Assembly: GCA_028274465.1 (NCBI GenBank)
Contig: CM051458.1
Coordinates: forward strand, 79,442,085-79,506,084
Direction: 5' to 3'
DNA from: Plantago ovata
Lineage: Eukaryota; Streptophyta; Magnoliopsida; Lamiales; Plantaginaceae
Length of the DNA: 64,000 bases
The notes below the pieces were generated by a model. The model saw only the letters and a program-made list of their open reading frames with translations. It had not been told where the DNA came from and did no database searches. Both the position numbers and the translations under genes were made by a program. Positions 46,551 to 59,062 of this stretch are shown here, in pieces; position 1 is the first letter of the stretch, and each line of letters begins with the position of its first letter.

Positions 46551-47549
46551 TTGCGGGAGCGAGTCAATTTTTGTTTCTTATCTAGCATTGAAGATATAGA
46601 TCCAGCAGAAGAGAGAATAACAACAGAAACAAAGGATGCAACTGCTTTGTTTATCTCCACAAGAGATGTTGACAATTTTGGTGATGGTGTTGACCAGCGA
46701 TGCTGCACAACCTCTACCTCAACACTAGAGCAGATATTTAATTTTAATTATTCTGACATCTATTGTTTCCAGAGTGATGTTATTATTTATGCAGGACACC
46801 CCCTAGAAAGTGCAAAACCATTGAAAACTCCAATGGGTTCCATTGTGAAAATCAGCAGAGACGGGATTGAGGAGAGTGTTGACCCAACCCTCTACAGATC
46901 CATGATTGGTAGCCTCCAATATCTTTCAGCATCAAGACCAGATATCATGTATGCAGTATGTTTGTGTGTTCGGTATCAATCTGATCCTAAAATCACCCAC
47001 TTGAATGTTGTCAAGAGAATCCTAAGGTATGTTTCTGGAACCATTGAACTTGGTATATGGTATACTAGAGATACTACTTTAAATCTTTATGGTTTTTTTG
47101 ATTCTGATTGGGCTGGTGATTTAGATGATAGGAAATCTACTAGTGGAAGATGTTTCTATATTGGAAATAACTTAGTTTCTTGGTTTAGCAAAAAGCAAAA
47201 CTGTGTTTCTTTATCAACAGCTGAAGCAGAATATGTTGCAGCGGATAGTGGGGCTACTCAACTTTTGTGGTTAAAGTCTATATTATCAGACTATGGTCTT
47301 AAGTGTGATTCAGTGTTACTTTTATGTGATAATTTGAGTGCTATTCATTTATCTCATAACCCTGTACATCATGCTAGGTCTCAGCATATAGATATTTGAC
47401 ACCATTTTCTGAGAGAACTTGTTGAGGCTCATGTTTTAGACATTGAACATATAGAAACAACCAATCAACTTGCTGATTTGTTCACGAAGCCTTTGGATAC
47501 TGAGGGATTTCTAAGTCTTAGGAGGTCTCTTGGTCTCTGCAATGTTTGA
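46551..47549 (+). pseudogene. Copia RT end and RNase H fragment
   Basis: The first roughly 75 codons show no clear domain. Then typical Copia sequence follows: KPLKTPMGS, YRSMIGSLQYLSASRPDIMY, VKRILRYVSGTIELGIWY, and RNase H with FFDSDWAGDLDDRKSTSG, VSLSTAEAEYVA and LCDNLSAIHLSHNP. A TGA at 47397-47399 sits where Copia proteins have Arg in HIDIRHHFLRE, as from CGA to TGA. After it HHFLRELVEAHVLDIEHI runs on in frame to the stop at 47547-47549. Confidence 0.5.
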
Positions 47550-49326
47550 AAAATAGGGTTGTCCCAGGGGTTGACTTAACACCACAGTCAACACATGTAG
47601 TCTGCATATGGTGCGTGTGTCTGCATTTTCAATTTGTGTGTCTATGATAGCATTTACTTGCTATGTTTATATTTCGTGTCAGTCTACGTACTATGTTGCA
47701 AATAAGCTTGTTTGTAAGATTTCTTGGAATGCATGAGAAAGAGGAACTCTTTAAACATTACTAGTCCCTGTTGACCCTTGTTTTGCTCACTTATTGGAAG
47801 CCCTCTCCTGGAGCTTGAGCAGCTCAAACTTTTGTGATTGACAAATATGGTCTTTCATATCTAGGAACTTTGAATTTCCTATGAGCATATATGTCTTTTT
47901 AACAGGAGAAAGAGCACATTAGGAGCCTTGAATTCTCTAATTGTAGCTAAACATGTGTCGCAAAGGCCCGAAAGGCAAGGAAGGTAAAACTTGTCTCCGT
48001 TTTTCTGGCAATCTTTGGGTCTCAAGTCTATGAAGGTTTGAAAAGAAACAAATGCAAAAAGCTGCATTAAAAATAATGAACATCATTTAAAAATATTTTT
48101 TGCAAAATCGCCCATGGACATTGCACTGAGATTTAAACAAAGACCAGAGAACAACTTGTTTCAAACGTCTTCAAAAATAGAAAAGGGAAAAATACAGGTG
48201 AGGCTTTTGATGATTACTGAGTTTCTTGATCGAGTGTTGCCCAGGAGGTTGATCAACACCTTACCCAACACCTCTGGACTGTCTTGCGAAATTATGTGAT
48301 TTCAATTTTTGTTAATGTGTTTTTTATTTTTATTTTAGTCTAGTAAACTCTCTGAGTTGTGTCTAGGTGGTGGTGTACATGTAGGTCTGCATTTAGGGGG
48401 AGTGCACATATGCATTGGGGATTATAAAGGATCTTGTTTTGTTTTTAGTTAAAGTGACTACTTCAATTATTTTCTCTATACAAAGATCCTCTATTAGTTT
48501 AATTCCTAAAGTTTATCTTGCTATCTTGATTTTGAATCTTTTATAAAATTATTTTTCATATTTTTGGTATACCATATATCTTGTGCTTTGGTTTCTAACC
48601 TTTACAGATATAATTTTTGGAGCATACCAAACAATTATTCTAGAAGATCTTGATAGTTATGCAAGTGTACCTTACCTTTACCACAGAAACATGTCCTTAC
48701 CAAAAAGGTTAGTTTATTACAAACAAAGCCTTTTCACTTTCCCACAAACTCCAAAACTCTTGTTTCTCTCTGTCTCTCAAACCAACCAAAGCTAGTGCGT
48801 CTGCTACCCAATTCCTACAGTTCCTGGTTCTTCTACTGCTGATGTTTCCGGTACTACTTATGGTTCTCTCTACCGAGGTTTACTTTTTGATATGGCTATC
48901 TTGTAGCTTACGTACTTTGTTAGGATGATATCTCTCCGAGATGTTGAGATTGAAACTAAGCGAGCTACGGTAATAGAACTTTTTGCGACTACGGCCTGAG
49001 TTTCTTTTTGCCCATACCACACCTCAAGGGGGAGAAGTGCACAGTTCATCAAGAAAAAGAAGAAGGGGTTCTGATCAAGGGGGAGCAAGTCCACAGTCTG
49101 CTAGGTATGCTTGATGTGATGTGACGATTTGGAATCTAACCTTTTGATTCTTATTTTGGTTTTCCTTGAAATCTTTGATTGCTTGTAATCTATTTCTTAC
49201 AAGTAGATTTAATCCTAAGTCTAAGTAGTACTCCTGCATATTTACGACTAAGCTATAGTTAGACATGTTGCATTGGTTATGTTTTATTGATCTAACTGTG
49301 CAGGTTTGGTGATGTGTAGAATAGGC
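47550..49326. other. Non-coding 3' part of the Copia element
   Basis: Long untranslated stretch between pol and the polypurine tract. Short ORFs only, none recognisable. Confidence 0.5.
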
Positions 49327-49340
49327 AAAAAGGGGGAGAT

Positions 49341-50176
49341 TGTAAGTGTCACTGTTTCAAGGGTGTTGACATAGGGAATCACCTATAGGTTCACTCAACC
49401 CCTAGATTCGGGAAACAGATCACTTTGCTGTCTATTTTAGTTTTACCTATTCTAACATTAATTGTTCCACAGCTGTAGTTGTTTTACTTGTGCAGGAAGT
49501 TTATTAGAACGTGGGAATTGTCAGATTACAAGAAGGAAGAGACTTATTCAAAGAAGCATTCAAAAAGGAAATCAAGTCTTAATAGGAAAAGGAGTTCTTG
49601 AAGAGGAAGTTTATTTTTAATAGAAAACTAATTCCAAATCTTGTCCAGATTCATTCAAGACGTGTTTCCTTATTGAAGTCGGTGTAGTTTTCCACCTCTA
49701 TATAAGCAAGAGCATCGACATAAAGAAATACACACCGAATCAAGAGTTTTACAACTGAGATTTAGTTTATAGTTTTAGTTGTTTGTTTCGTGTCTTTTAC
49801 ACTAGTTTATATTCTAAACTTCTCTAACAGCGTATTGGAGGTAGAATAGATAGATTGGTTTTTATATCATCTTATAGGTGACTAGTGTTGTTTTACTAGG
49901 ATAGATATTGAGAGTATACAGCGTTGTACGAACAAGATATTTTCCACTTGATTTTCTGCCTTGACTGGGCATCAACCAAGCTTACAAAAGCTGCTTTAAA
50001 AGTTTTAAACACAGGTTCTTCTTTATATTCCGTTGTGCTTTAATTTACATATATATTATCTGTGTTTGTTAATCTGCAGGTTGACGTAGGTGTTCACTAA
50101 ACCCCGTAGTCAATCTTGTACCTATTGGCTGGTAATTTGTATCTAAAGCAAGTTATACCGATCCTACATTCTTTCA
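49341..50176 (+). repeat. Copia 3' LTR
   Basis: 836 bp. It differs from the 5' LTR by scattered substitutions and one short deletion in an ATATATCT run near its end. Confidence 0.5.
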
Positions 50177-50262
50177 GTAAACATTCCATTTTTGGGTTAG
50201 GAAAATTGTAGTGGAACGCCAAAAAAAAGAGTTAGGAATTTTATTATGGAACAGATGGAGTA

Positions 50263-51095
50263 TTATTCTTTTGTTAGTGGTCCATATTGCTGCTGTACAT
50301 GTGGTTTCTTTGTGTCTCTATGGTCTACTTCCCACCTCCTGGAAGAGTCATAAAAGATCAATGAGAAGCTCCTATTACAGTTCAATTTTGACTGAGAAAC
50401 CAACATAGATATGGCTGTTGTTTTGCTTGGAGAGTGCAGTCAGAGGCTTTGCCTGGAACTGAAATGAAGAGGGGCAAATGGTTGCTCGATGATCCACATG
50501 GAGTTTGAGTTTATTGATGAGTTACCCTTGGAGTCTGATAGTAGAGTTAGCCGTCTTGTGTGACGTTTTATACAGGTCATGGTCTAGTGCTAGAGCCTTT
50601 GTATATTTTTCAGATTTTGTGATAGGCATTGATCTTATATTACATTTTGATTCGATTTCATTGTGCTTCATTTGGTATGCCCCTCATATCTTATAGACTC
50701 TTCTGAGTTTTATATATATATATATTCAAATTCGTGCAAAAAAAATAAAAATATACGTCATACATACAAGATAATACAGAACACTCATTGTAGCTAATTA
50801 TACTTCTCTTTTATCGCACTCACTACTAGAAAAGGGCATATAGTTACAAATTGTGGCTACTGGAGTAGTTGACGTAGTCACATGAGCGGATCTGGGGGGC
50901 CAAAAAAATATTATAGGTACAATACTAATTTATGATTTTTTAAAAAGAAAATGATGAATATGTAATTTTGCCCCCAAATTCCAATTCGTGGTTCTGCCCC
51001 TACGTAGACACTTAAGAGTTAAGAGTGTATATAAAGTATAAACTCCTCCCACAATCTAGATAGAAGCAGCTCAAGATTAATACTCTTCTATATAT
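50263..51095. other. Intergenic region 3' of the quinone oxidoreductase gene
   Basis: No gene supported. (AT)n lies near 50711-50725. A single CACTA-like terminus, CACTACTAGAAAA, lies at about 50820 with no partner seen. Confidence 0.5.
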
Positions 51096-52593
51096 TTACT
51101 GCTCCACAATGATCTTCCCAGTAGCATGGCCATCAACAAGCTTAGTCCAAGCATCTCCAGCATTACTCAATGGATATTTAGACTCAATCACTGTCTTCAG
51201 CTTCCCTTGTTTCATCAACTCAACTAGATACTTCAAATCCTCAGCTTTCACAGCCACAAAGAAAGGCACCAACTTCTGCTTGGAAAATGTAACTCTCTGC
51301 ACCAAATAAGTCCACATATCACCACCACCTGCGCTTGGATCAATTACTCTCGCATTCTCACTCAAATTCTTCTTGAAAATAGACCAGCTCATACGTGCAC
51401 CAGCGCAATGTATAACTGCATCATACATCTTGCCCGACGGACTCTTCAAAGATGCACCTTCAGGAGTTTTATAGTCCAGAACCTCATCTGCACCGAGACT
51501 TTTCAACAGCTCAACGTTCCGGGCCCCACAAGTGGCTGTGACATGGATATTACCTAGCTTGGCCAGTTGGACGGCGTAATGGCCTACTCCCCCTGATGCA
51601 GCAGTAACAAGAATGTTTTTGCGCGGTTCATTTGGGTCTAGCTTTAGTCCTGCGTAGTGGGTGAGGGCCTTAAAAGCGGTGAGACCTGCGATAGGAAGGC
51701 CTGAGGCTTCAGCTGCTGAAAGTTCAGGAGGTCTGTGTGTAGTATAAATTTCCATAGCAACAGCATACTCCGCCAATCCACCTCCTCCCTGTAATTTAAC
51801 AATGCATATATTCATATTCGAAATTTAGTTTTTGATATGCATATGAATTGTCAGAGAATAAATTGTTTACTTATATGCCCGTCAAGAACAAAAATATTCA
51901 AGGGCGGAGTTAGGAATGAAAGCCTAAAATTGCGAAAATGTTATTCTTGAATAAAATGTTTGAACTTTGAAGTTTAAACCATGTGAAACAGAACAGCAGC
52001 AACAAAATTAAAAATAAGTTCATCAACACATACCATATTACTTGTCATTGCGACGACCTTGTCACCAACCTTAAAGTTCTCAACTCCAGGTCCAGTCTCC
52101 ACTACCTCTCCAGCTACATCGGTACCTGATTCAGACAAGGCATAGAGATCATGAGAGGCAGGAAGTAAAACTGAAACAGGACCAATGATAAATTTCAGAT
52201 TAAGAGTGCCTGGAATATATAGTTAAAACAACGGGCATACCGGGAATTAAAGGAAATTTTCTAGGAAACAGAGGATTAAGGACGACTTTTAGCATGTAGG
52301 CTTTGAAATCAACTGGATTCAAGCTTGTTGCTTCCAACTTCAGCAGGATTTCCCCTTTACTTAGAGATGAAGGAACAGGAACTTCGGCATGCTGTTAACA
52401 GACGAATTTCATATATATAGTTAAATATACCGCATGAAAATTTTACGATTGAAGCAAGGAAATGTATTTTCATCTTCGGTGAAACTTGAACGACTTTGCA
52501 AGTTAACAAGAAGAGCTATATAGTCACCTTCAAACGAATGGTTCCGCCTTTCGAACTGTCAAACTTAAGCGCCCGCATAAGCGTCGTTGCCAT
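51096..52593 (-). CDS. Quinone oxidoreductase-like protein (chloroplast envelope QORH type)
   Basis: Four exons on minus: 52593-52528, 52391-52241, 52125-52034 and 51788-51096. Junctions are consensus GT/AG and the frame is open for 333 residues, close to the usual length of this family. Zinc-independent medium-chain dehydrogenase/reductase: a GroES-like half (MRALKFD; SLNPVDFKAYMLK; DVAGEVVETGPGVENFKVGD) and a Rossmann NADPH-binding half (ILVTAASGGVGHYAVQLAK at about 163-181; LGADEVLDY). Homologues reduce quinones or reactive enone lipids and sit on the inner chloroplast envelope without a classical transit peptide; none is seen here. A TTTAAATAG TATA-like box lies about 75-80 bp upstream. 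Substrate is not inferable. The only fully intact multi-exon gene in the window. Confidence 0.5.
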
Positions 52594-53030
52594 GACAATC
52601 TAAAATGGAGACAATATCAAGAATGTGTGGAAGTGAAGTGCACAAAATGAATTCTATTTCCAACTCTATTTAAAGAGTTAGCAAGAAGCGGTAATGGCAT
52701 CGAATCAAATGACTTTTCGTCATGTATGTTCATATATCATTCGTTTCTGGCGACATTTGAACATTTAGGAAATACTAGTTGGTGATCAATGATGATATAT
52801 ATACCTTGGTGGCAAGCTTCCAGTCACTCATTTTTACAGTCTTGTGGCCTGGAAATGTCATACAAAGTGTGAACATTGAATATGGAGTGCATTCAGTCAA
52901 CTACTTCATTTCAAAGGAAAACTAGTCAAACATACTTTGTATTGAGGGACCGGGAAATTGCATTGCCCTCTTTGGTCTCAATTGAAAAAAGAATTAATTA
53001 CAAATTAGTGAGGTTTTTAATAGTTTATAG
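52594..53030. promoter_or_regulatory. Upstream region of the quinone oxidoreductase gene
   Basis: Contains a minus-strand TATA-like TTTAAATAG at about 52666-52674. The 3' end of Helitron copy 3 lies about 440 bp upstream of the ATG. No specific operator recognised. Confidence 0.5.
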
Positions 53031-54184
53031 CGTAATTTTGTAAAATATTATTTTTTATTAAATAATGTATTAAAAATGGAGTAAATATATAATCTTCACG
53101 TAATGACTTTAAACGTAACAAAAAATAACTAATTGAGTAATTAAACTTAACATAAATAGTGACCGGTAAATGTATAGTATATAGTTTTTGTAGTTATGCA
53201 ATTAATAGTTTTGAATTGAACGATATTAGACGTGCGAAAAGTATTCTTCCGATGAGTTAAGAACCATCAGATACATCTGTAGACTTCGGAAACATTCAAC
53301 TTCGAAATCTGTAATGCAGCTTCCGCATGTTAATTGGTGTTCTTCATCAGTTGAATATATTGTCATGTGTGTCATTATTATCTTTTGCCATTTTGTTTCG
53401 TCGATACCTTTTGTTATGTTAATGCCGCAATATGGACGGTATTCAAATTTCAAGTGGCCTAGTGTCCTCAGGTTCTCTATCATCAAACCAAAATTGACGT
53501 TTTGGTTTATAAATACTTCCTCCGTCCAATAACAAGTGTACCACTTAGTTTTGTTGACTTTTTTTAGGAGTATTTTGATGTCAAATTATTTGTAAACATT
53601 CAAGTAAAATAATTTAAAATTTTATATTATGAAAATATAAACATTCTAATTTCATAATATGATTTTTTTAATTATTTTTATCGTATGATTTTAAGAATAA
53701 TTTAATGTCAAAATGACCATCGAAAAAATCAACAAAATCAAGTGTTACATTTATTATTGGACAGGTGAAGTACGTCTTTTTTCATAAGAACATATTATGA
53801 CTATTTTTAAATTAAGTATATAGTACGACCATACAACTTTGTGTTAAAAAATAAAGATTTAAGAAGAGAATAAATAAAAAAAAGTAAAAAAATTACGTCA
53901 ATAAGATTCGAACCCAACACCTTCAACTAAAATAATGATACAAATAATAGAGTAAAATCACGCCAACAAGATTCGAACCAAACACCTTCAATAAAAATAA
54001 TAATACAAATAATGGAGAAAAAATCACGCCAACAGGATTCGAACCCTATATCATTTAATTAAATAATGACACATGTACGCACCAGATTGAATTTGAATAA
54101 GTAAGATCAACGGACTAAAATTGATTGGTAGGTCAATCAATTGGGTAAATTAATCGGCTTATTATATTACTTTAATTAGTGATA
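53031..54184 (-). mobile_element. Helitron-like element, copy 3, 3' truncated
   Basis: On minus it is collinear with copies 1 and 2, including the B-box-like units. It stops at ATTACGCT, just before the hairpin and CTAG, so its 3' end is lost. It has an extra block (ORF 53226-53486, 86 codons) missing from the other copies; I do not recognise it. It contains a full MITE at 53516-53770. The 5' boundary is approximate. Confidence 0.5.
53516..53770. mobile_element. Stowaway-like MITE, 255 bp, in Helitron copy 3
   Basis: Inverted ends CTTCCTCCGTCCAATAA and TTATTGGACAGGTGAAG, flanked by TA at 53514-53515 and 53771-53772. The Stowaway/Mariner pattern is clear. No coding capacity. Confidence 0.5.
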
Positions 54185-54447
54185 TATGATAAATTTATTA
54201 CAAATTAGTGTTTAGAAGAAATCCTCCAAAATATATCATAAGTTTACTAGTCCGTCCATTTTGTACCGTAAGGTTGTTACTCCCACATTTTGTCATGTAA
54301 GTTCACAAAAAATTTAATTTTTGTACTTCGGGCCAAATTTAGCCCGATGAACTAATTAGGGTTAATTTGAATCTGATTCACCCCAAATTTTTCATGAACT
54401 CACGAATTACTGATAATTTTTCACTATTTCACCGACTTTATTAAAAT

Positions 54448-54560
54448 GGGAAAATCGGCAAAATTGTCCTATATCTTTACTTGTCCCATTAAAACCGTCC
54501 CATATGTTTACAAACCGTTTTTTAAGTCCCGTATGTTTCCGCTTTCTGCCTTTTAAGTCC
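54448..54560 (+). repeat. MULE left terminal inverted repeat
   Basis: Pairs imperfectly with 58742-58854. Shared words include GGGAAAATCGG, CCCATATGTTTAC and TTTTTTAAGTCC / TTTTTTAGTCC. Confidence 0.5.
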
Positions 54561-54797
54561 AAAATTCATTCTTAGCTAATTCAAGAGAATACAAGGATAT
54601 AAAAAATGAATTTCATAAATTAGAGGGGTTGCTTGTAATTGTTTATTAAGGACTATAACCCTAGGTGTAACAAATTGGAGGGAACGTTTCTTGAGGAAAG
54701 GAAAAAGAAAGTTGCCTCCTATATTCTCAATCTTTTCTCTAGCTCTAGGGATCCAAAGTACGTACGCGCCTTTTTGAGAGGAATCGCTACATAAAAA

Positions 54798-57700
54798 ATG
54801 GCATCTTCACATCCAAGGTAAGTGTTTATCAATTATGAAGATAGTGAAGATGGTCTCTATTTTAAAGCCCCAGAATGAGAGTATAACCGTATAAAATTAT
54901 AAATTTAGTTGATTCAATGAATTTTCTAATGTTTCTATGCATATTACATGTTAGTTTCAGTTCCAGCATGTTTGTTTAATATATAATTTTGGCTTTTTAG
55001 TTTTGGTGAAAGCCCTTTTTCTTGTAGTGTGACTCCATTAGCTTGAGTCCATTTTGGCCTGTTCAATCTATATGCATATGTGTATTGTTCCATGTTCTAT
55101 TAATACCACATTTTAATATACAAATAATAATTAATATTTTTAGCATTTTTCTCACACATAGTAGAACACTCAAGTATGTTCTGTGTGCATGATTTTATTC
55201 CTGGTTTTGACTTATATTTTATTTGCAGTTTCAAATGAAGCCCAACATAATTTATTTACTGTGGAGTTGCATTTTGGAGGAATCTTCAAGTTAGTACCCA
55301 AGGTCGAGTATACTGGTGGTTTGGTGGTCAAGTTTGAACAACAAGTTTTTGATAAATTCAACATGACATGTTTAAATTCTTTGGCCGATCGATGTAGGAT
55401 GAAAAGTCATAGGCGGTTCTATGTGAAAGCAAACAAGAGTTTCATATTGTTGAACGATGATAAGACTTTGGATAAACATGTCAAGCGAGCTTGCACAGAT
55501 GCATGTATCTATATTGAGGGTGAGACTGAAGTACTTACTGAAACTGGAAATTCTTTCTTCAATGTAGAATTTTCTGATGTGGGTAATAATCAAGGAACTG
55601 CTCACTTATACGATGATGATGAGGGGGAGAGTGAGGATGATATATTAGGTAACAGTAATAGTGAGTTGGATAGTGGATGTGATAGTGATCTCGATGTTGA
55701 TCAAATTCCTTATAAAGTACATAGGGGCAGGAGACACACACAAGCTGAAGACTATGACCCCCAGTTTGAGATCAACATGACTTTTCCCACGAGGGAAGAT
55801 GTCAAGAAGGCAATACACTCGCATGCCATCAAGACTATGAGAAGCATTGATGTGACGAAAATTGATAATGTTAGGGTGTATGGAAAGTGTAACATGGAAG
55901 ACTGCGATTGGAAAGTTCACGCACGTAAAGTACTCGAGGAGCCAACATTTATGGTGGTAAAGTACAATCCAATACACACATGTTGTAAGACCTTCAAAGT
56001 GAAGAATGTAAAGTCAACTTGGTTAGCCAATAAATACCTATCTGACTTTGATGCAGAGCCTGATCGAAGCGTAGAGGGGTGGAGACTTTCCACTGTCAAA
56101 GAGTTAGGAGTTGACATATCTTGGGATCAAGCCTACATGGCAAAGAAAAAAACATTGAACATACTTGAGGGTGATCCAGACGAACAATATCGAATGTTAT
56201 GGGATTACAGAGAAGAGTTGTTGAGAAGTAATCCTGGTTCTACTATTATTCTAGATACAGATAACAGTACTGGTGAGTTGCGCTTTTGGGGATTCTATGT
56301 TTGCTTTGATGTCATGAAAGAAGGTTTCTTGGCTGGTTGTAGGCCACTCATTGGAATCGACGGTGCACATCTTTCAGGACCAAATAAGGGTGTTTTGCTC
56401 CAAGCTGTGGGCATAGATCCTAATAACAAGCCATATCCTATTGCATATTCTGTTGTTGGAAGCGAAACAACAGAAAGTTGGGTTTGGTTTCTAAGTTTGT
56501 TGAAAGGCGACTTGAATATAATTAGTAACAAGTTCTCTTTTATGTCCGATTTTGTGAAGTCTTTGAAGGATGTGATCACAGATTTTGTGTGCGGCATATG
56601 TGGAAAAACATGTTTGCGGCTGGTTTTAGAGGTGATGCTTACAAGGATGCTTTATATAAAGCTTCAAACGCAACATCAGATGATAGTTTTAAGAATGCAA
56701 TGACTGAACTTCAAAATCTTGACCCCTTGGCTTATGCATGGGTGGCTGAAAAACCATCTTCACAATGGAGTAAAGCACACTTCAGTACAATGGCCATTTG
56801 TGACATGACGCTTAATAACGGGTGCGAGTCATTTAACAACATGATCTTAGTTGCTAGAGAGAAGCCTATTTTAGTGATGTTGGAATGGATTAGGGAGTAT
56901 CTGATGAAGAGATTGCACAAGAATAGGTGCAAAGTTGGTGTGAAAGCAAAATGGAAGGGATTTATTTGTCCTGAAGCTATGGATATCTTAGAGAAAAACA
57001 TGGAAAGGGTCAAATATTGTAGGGTGTTGCAATGCAACAATGATCATTTCCAGGTTGATAATTAGTATCTATAATGTAATGTTTAAATGTTTATTATTTC
57101 ATCTCACTAATTTTTAAGTCCACTTTCAGGTTACAGATTAAGGTGAGGGTTGATTGGCAGCCCGGTAAAAAATCACAATACAATGTTAGCTTTGAGGACT
57201 ATACGTGCACATGTAGACGATGGCAATTGACTGGAATACCATGTACGCACGCCTTAGCTGCAATGTCACCTATGAGGGTTGATCCGATTGAATATGTGCA
57301 TCAATGCTATCAAGTTGAGACCTATAAGAAGGTTTATGCCCCTGCTATATTTGGTACTAATGGAGCTGGTTTGTGGTGTAAGACCTTTTATATTCCACCA
57401 TTGCCTCCAAATTTTGGTAGAGGTGCCGGCAGACCTGCTAAGAATAGAAGGAGAGGAGCTGATGAACCAAAGAAAAAAGTAAAAAATGCTTCAAAACGAG
57501 GTCCTCATGTGCCACAAAATAGCGAACGTATACAAGACGGATCGAAGTGTAGTTATTGTCATTTGAAGGGTCACAATTATAGAAGTTGTCAAAAGCGGAA
57601 GGCGGAAGAGCTTGAGGCACAAGAAAAATAAGAGATAAATCAAGATCAAGCATTTACTGAAGCTTTTTCACATCTACTTGATGAGGAGGCTGTGGATTCT

Positions 57701-58192
57701 ACATCGCTTGGAGCCGCTGGCCAGTTTGGTGACTTGACGATTGACAACATTTCACATGTGGAACCTATTGGCTCTTCATACATATTTGATGAGGTTCCAA
57801 ACACTCAAATAGCCAGAAAAAAATTGAAGGTAAATTTTTTTTTGCCCTTTTGCATTCTTGATGTTCCTTGTTCATCATATTCAGTTTTATCTTTTTCTTT
57901 TTTAACTGATAATACTCTTTTAAATGGATCTCTCTTTATAATATATAATACATATATATGTTTTTTTTAAAATATTCAGGTCTCAAAGAAGAATGAGTAC
58001 GTACTTGGACCAAAACCGTCACAGCAAATTGGACAGAGTGCAGGTGATTCAATCACATTTCAGAACCTCACACAACGAGCTCCTACCATAATGATGGGCA
58101 ATCGACAATTTGTCCCTGTTACAAAGCTATCCCAAGTCATTCGGAACACCAAGAATGGAAAAGGCAAGAAAGGAGTTGGAAAGATGCCTTGA
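54798..58192 (+). pseudogene. MuDR-type transposase (MURA-like), frameshifted
   Basis: The main exon starts about 55229. Order: PB1-like N-terminus, acidic linker (DDDEGESEDD), MuDR DNA-binding segment (INMTFPTREDVKKAIHSHAI; CDWKVHARKV), DDE core (PLIGIDGAHLSGPNKGVLL; YSVVGSETTESWVWFL; FMSD), SWIM finger (YTCTCRRWQLTGIPCTHALA) and a CCHC knuckle (CSYCHLKGHNYRSC). Near 56555-56595 part of the segment after FMSD is missing and the frame changes; RHMWKNMF continues in the next frame. Introns are seen at about 57053-57130 and 57830-57980. A TAA at 57629-57631 precedes an open C-terminal stretch to 58192 ending KKGVGKMP. The ATG at 54798 opens a short exon whose splice frame I could not confirm. 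The protein would be inactive. Confidence 0.5.
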
Positions 58193-58741
58193 ATGAAGAA
58201 TGCAATTACTGTTTACTGAGCTATATAGCTATTTTGCTACTATTGTAGTTTGAGGAGTTGATACAATAGTTGTTTTAGTTTTGAATATTTTTAGCTCATA
58301 TATGTAATGAAGCTTGCTGGAATTTATTTTGTATTATGCAGATGGCGTGATGAACACTTTTCATGCAACACCAATTTCATTACCTCATATGTTTTTACTT
58401 TTTTTCCATGTGATCTAGTAATTTTATGGTAGCTTATATTGTCCGTGTGTATTTCTTATTTAAACATGTGAAGAGTTTGCGGTAGGATCAACATGTAAAT
58501 TTCTGATTTTCAAGTGAAGAAGAAGCGTAAACTCATATTCACGTTTCTGATTGTGGGATCAGTTTGGAGGGGAAGAAGCATATATGTTTCTGATTTTGGG
58601 ATATTAATAACGTTTGCAGGGGAAGAGAGAGTAGTCTTTATATGTAATTAAATTTAGAAGCAACCCCTCTAATTTATCTTAATGACTTTTTCTACCCTTC
58701 TATTCTTGTGAATTAGCAAAGAAGACATATTTTCTGGGGTT

Positions 58742-58854
58742 TGGACTAAAAAATCAGAAATCAGGAACTTATGGGACTGAAAAAACGGATAGTAAACATA
58801 TGGGACTATTTTAACGGATAAGTAAACATATGGATAATTTTACCGATTTTCCCT
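58742..58854 (-). repeat. MULE right terminal inverted repeat
   Basis: Inverted partner of 54448-54560. It contains an internal near-duplication of AGTAAACATATGG. Confidence 0.5.
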
Positions 58855-59062
58855 TATTAAAATATCTAGCTAAAAATTTTCACTATTTCACCGACTTTAT
58901 TAAAATATCTTTTTAGTCCGTTTTTCTTAGATTGTTTATGTTCCTTTTTTCGGTATATTTTTACCGTACAATTTTAGCGACAATTCTATCTTCTAAACCA
59001 AACACCACACCCACATTATACAAACATCCCAAAATAACTATTTCAAAAGCAATAAACAACAT

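Larger units (their letters stand above)
45461..50176 (+). mobile_element. Copia retrotransposon, internally deleted, 4.7 kb
   Basis: Two LTRs (45461-46306 and 49341-50176) start TGTAAGTGTC and end CTTTCA. A perfect TSD, GTAAA, lies at 45456-45460 and 50177-50181. A polypurine tract AAAAAGGGGGAGA (49328-49340) precedes the 3' LTR. Of the coding region only the end of RT and the RNase H survive. The primer site after the 5' LTR (TTGACATATAGAGAGC) is a poor match to tRNA-Met. Gag, protease, integrase and most of RT are missing. Confidence 0.5.
45236..50260. mobile_element. Stowaway-like MITE, split by a Copia element
   Basis: The left end CTCCTCCCTTCCATAA and right end TTATGGAACAGATGGAG are inverted matches. 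TA flanks lie at 45234-45235 and 50261-50262. The MITE parts are 45236-45460 and 50182-50260, with one TSD copy. It contains a (TAA)n microsatellite at about 45284-45332. Confidence 0.5.
54448..58854 (+). mobile_element. MuDR-type MULE with long TIRs, 4.4 kb
   Basis: Inverted repeats of about 110 bp: 54448 on (GGGAAAATCGG...) and up to 58854 (...CCGATTTTCCCT). A 9 bp TSD, TATTAAAAT, lies at 54439-54447 and 58855-58863. It encodes one spliced transposase gene on +, now frameshifted. Confidence 0.5.

Noticed and set aside
50816..50850. CACTACTAGAAAA terminus suggesting a second CACTA element
   Set aside because: No inverted partner, TSD or subterminal repeats were found; probably a lone end or chance.
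53226..53486. 86-codon ORF in Helitron copy 3 as a Rep/helicase or RPA fragment
   Set aside because: No diagnostic motif; left as unrecognised.
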